Of a stretch of 35,948 nt of DNA, positions 35,586 to 35,948 are shown piece after piece (the first letter of the stretch is position 1; the number at the start of each line of letters is the position of its first letter). This DNA is from JBCBRR01 sp039029235 (GTDB lineage: Bacteria; Bacteroidota; Bacteroidia; Cytophagales; Amoebophilaceae). The position numbers and the translations under genes were made by a program. The notes beneath the pieces were generated by a model. It was not told the DNA's origin, ran no database searches, and was given only the letters and a program-made list of their open reading frames with translations. The stretch is taken from positions 1 through 35,948 of the forward strand of contig JBCCGO010000005.1 in the NCBI GenBank assembly GCA_039029235.1, read 5' to 3'.

Positions 35586-35948
35586 ATGCGAATAAACTAT
35601 AAACTACCCCTCTTCTGGCTGGTTCAGCGAGTGAGCATAATATTTTTATCCACCTTAGCTCAAGGGTATGCCGAGCAAGTGCAGCACAATGCAGATCCTG
35701 GGCTTCGCTTAGAAGTTGGATCACAAAATTTACAAGGTCCCAATAGAACTATTCAGGTTACCATAACCAATACCTCAACGGCAGTAGCAAACCTTGCTAA
35801 GTGTAGTCTAGTAATCTTGGAAAAGCATGGGAAGCCTGGCAGGGTCTATTACAGCAACACAGCAAGCACAATAGATGAGATGACCTTGCCGGGATCTACT
35901 TATCTGGCGGAGTTGGTAGATACAGAAGCGCTAAACATAAAAGAAACA
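35586..35948 (+). CDS. Secreted protein, N-terminal part (runs off the window)
   Basis: ATG at 35586 and 121 codons open to the last base, no stop. Signal peptide: basic start, hydrophobic ...SIIFLSTLAQGYA with likely cleavage near YA. The mature part (GLRLEVGSQNLQGPNRTIQV, TITNTSTAVANLAKC, PGSTYLAELVDTEAL) has alternating strands and an internal ITNTS motif, like an immunoglobulin-type or surface-protein domain. No family can be named from this piece. It could be the start of a large surface or toxin-like protein. Confidence 0.7.
   Translation, partial: MRINYKLPLFWLVQRVSIIFLSTLAQGYAEQVQHNADPGLRLEVGSQNLQGPNRTIQVTITNTSTAVANLAKCSLVILEKHGKPGRVYYSNTASTIDEMTLPGSTYLAELVDTEALNIKET

Overview
The window looks like a piece of a reduced Bacteroidota genome, most likely an Amoebophilus/Cardinium-type intracellular symbiont (Cytophagales). 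This is inferred from gene content, not a database match. The evidence is the SurA/OmpH/BamA cluster, a Bacteroidota-style DUF2795 protein, repeated TAnnTTTG promoter -7 boxes with no Shine-Dalgarno reliance, short core genes separated by long decayed spacers, and several genes broken by single-base changes.

Left region (1-5540), minus strand: a polymorphic-toxin island. The full-length gene (2568-5327) has a secretion leader, a repetitive Gly/Ser/Pro-rich middle, a conserved pre-toxin segment and a C-terminal tip that closely resembles the colicin E3 16S rRNA-cleaving RNase. Its stop overlaps the start of a candidate immunity gene. Downstream lies an orphan toxin tip (1299-1895), which carries the same pre-toxin segment (334-bp direct repeat, 1651-1984 and 2860-3193) but a different toxin domain, followed by its own overlapping candidate immunity gene (974-1312). 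Further left, a second copy of the toxin promoter and leader (427 bp) is joined to a frameshifted Rpn/YhgA-like fragment. This is a tip-swapping layout with visible recombination scars.

Central region (5919-20537): housekeeping genes. They are rluD, tyrS (+), comM, the outer-membrane biogenesis set surA-ompH-bamA, a small lipoprotein, xerC, rpsU, pheT, a frameshifted radC and rpsT.

Region 20538-31300: fewer genes and several decayed reading frames. Intact genes are a secreted zinc S1/P1 nuclease or phospholipase C-like enzyme, tRNA-Ser(UGA), a DUF2795 protein, rbfA, glyA and tRNA-Ser(GCU). A large minus-strand locus (23533-27085) reads as one ancestral fusion of sodium:solute symporter, histidine-kinase-like region and SpoT-type (p)ppGpp hydrolase HD domain. 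It is now split by a +1 frameshift in a G7 run and by a single in-frame TGA.

Right region (31304-35948), plus strand: clpC-rsmG, tRNA-His with an imperfect acceptor stem, yidD, and the start of a secreted protein that runs off the edge.

The best candidates for novelty are the toxin island and the split symporter/kinase/HD gene.
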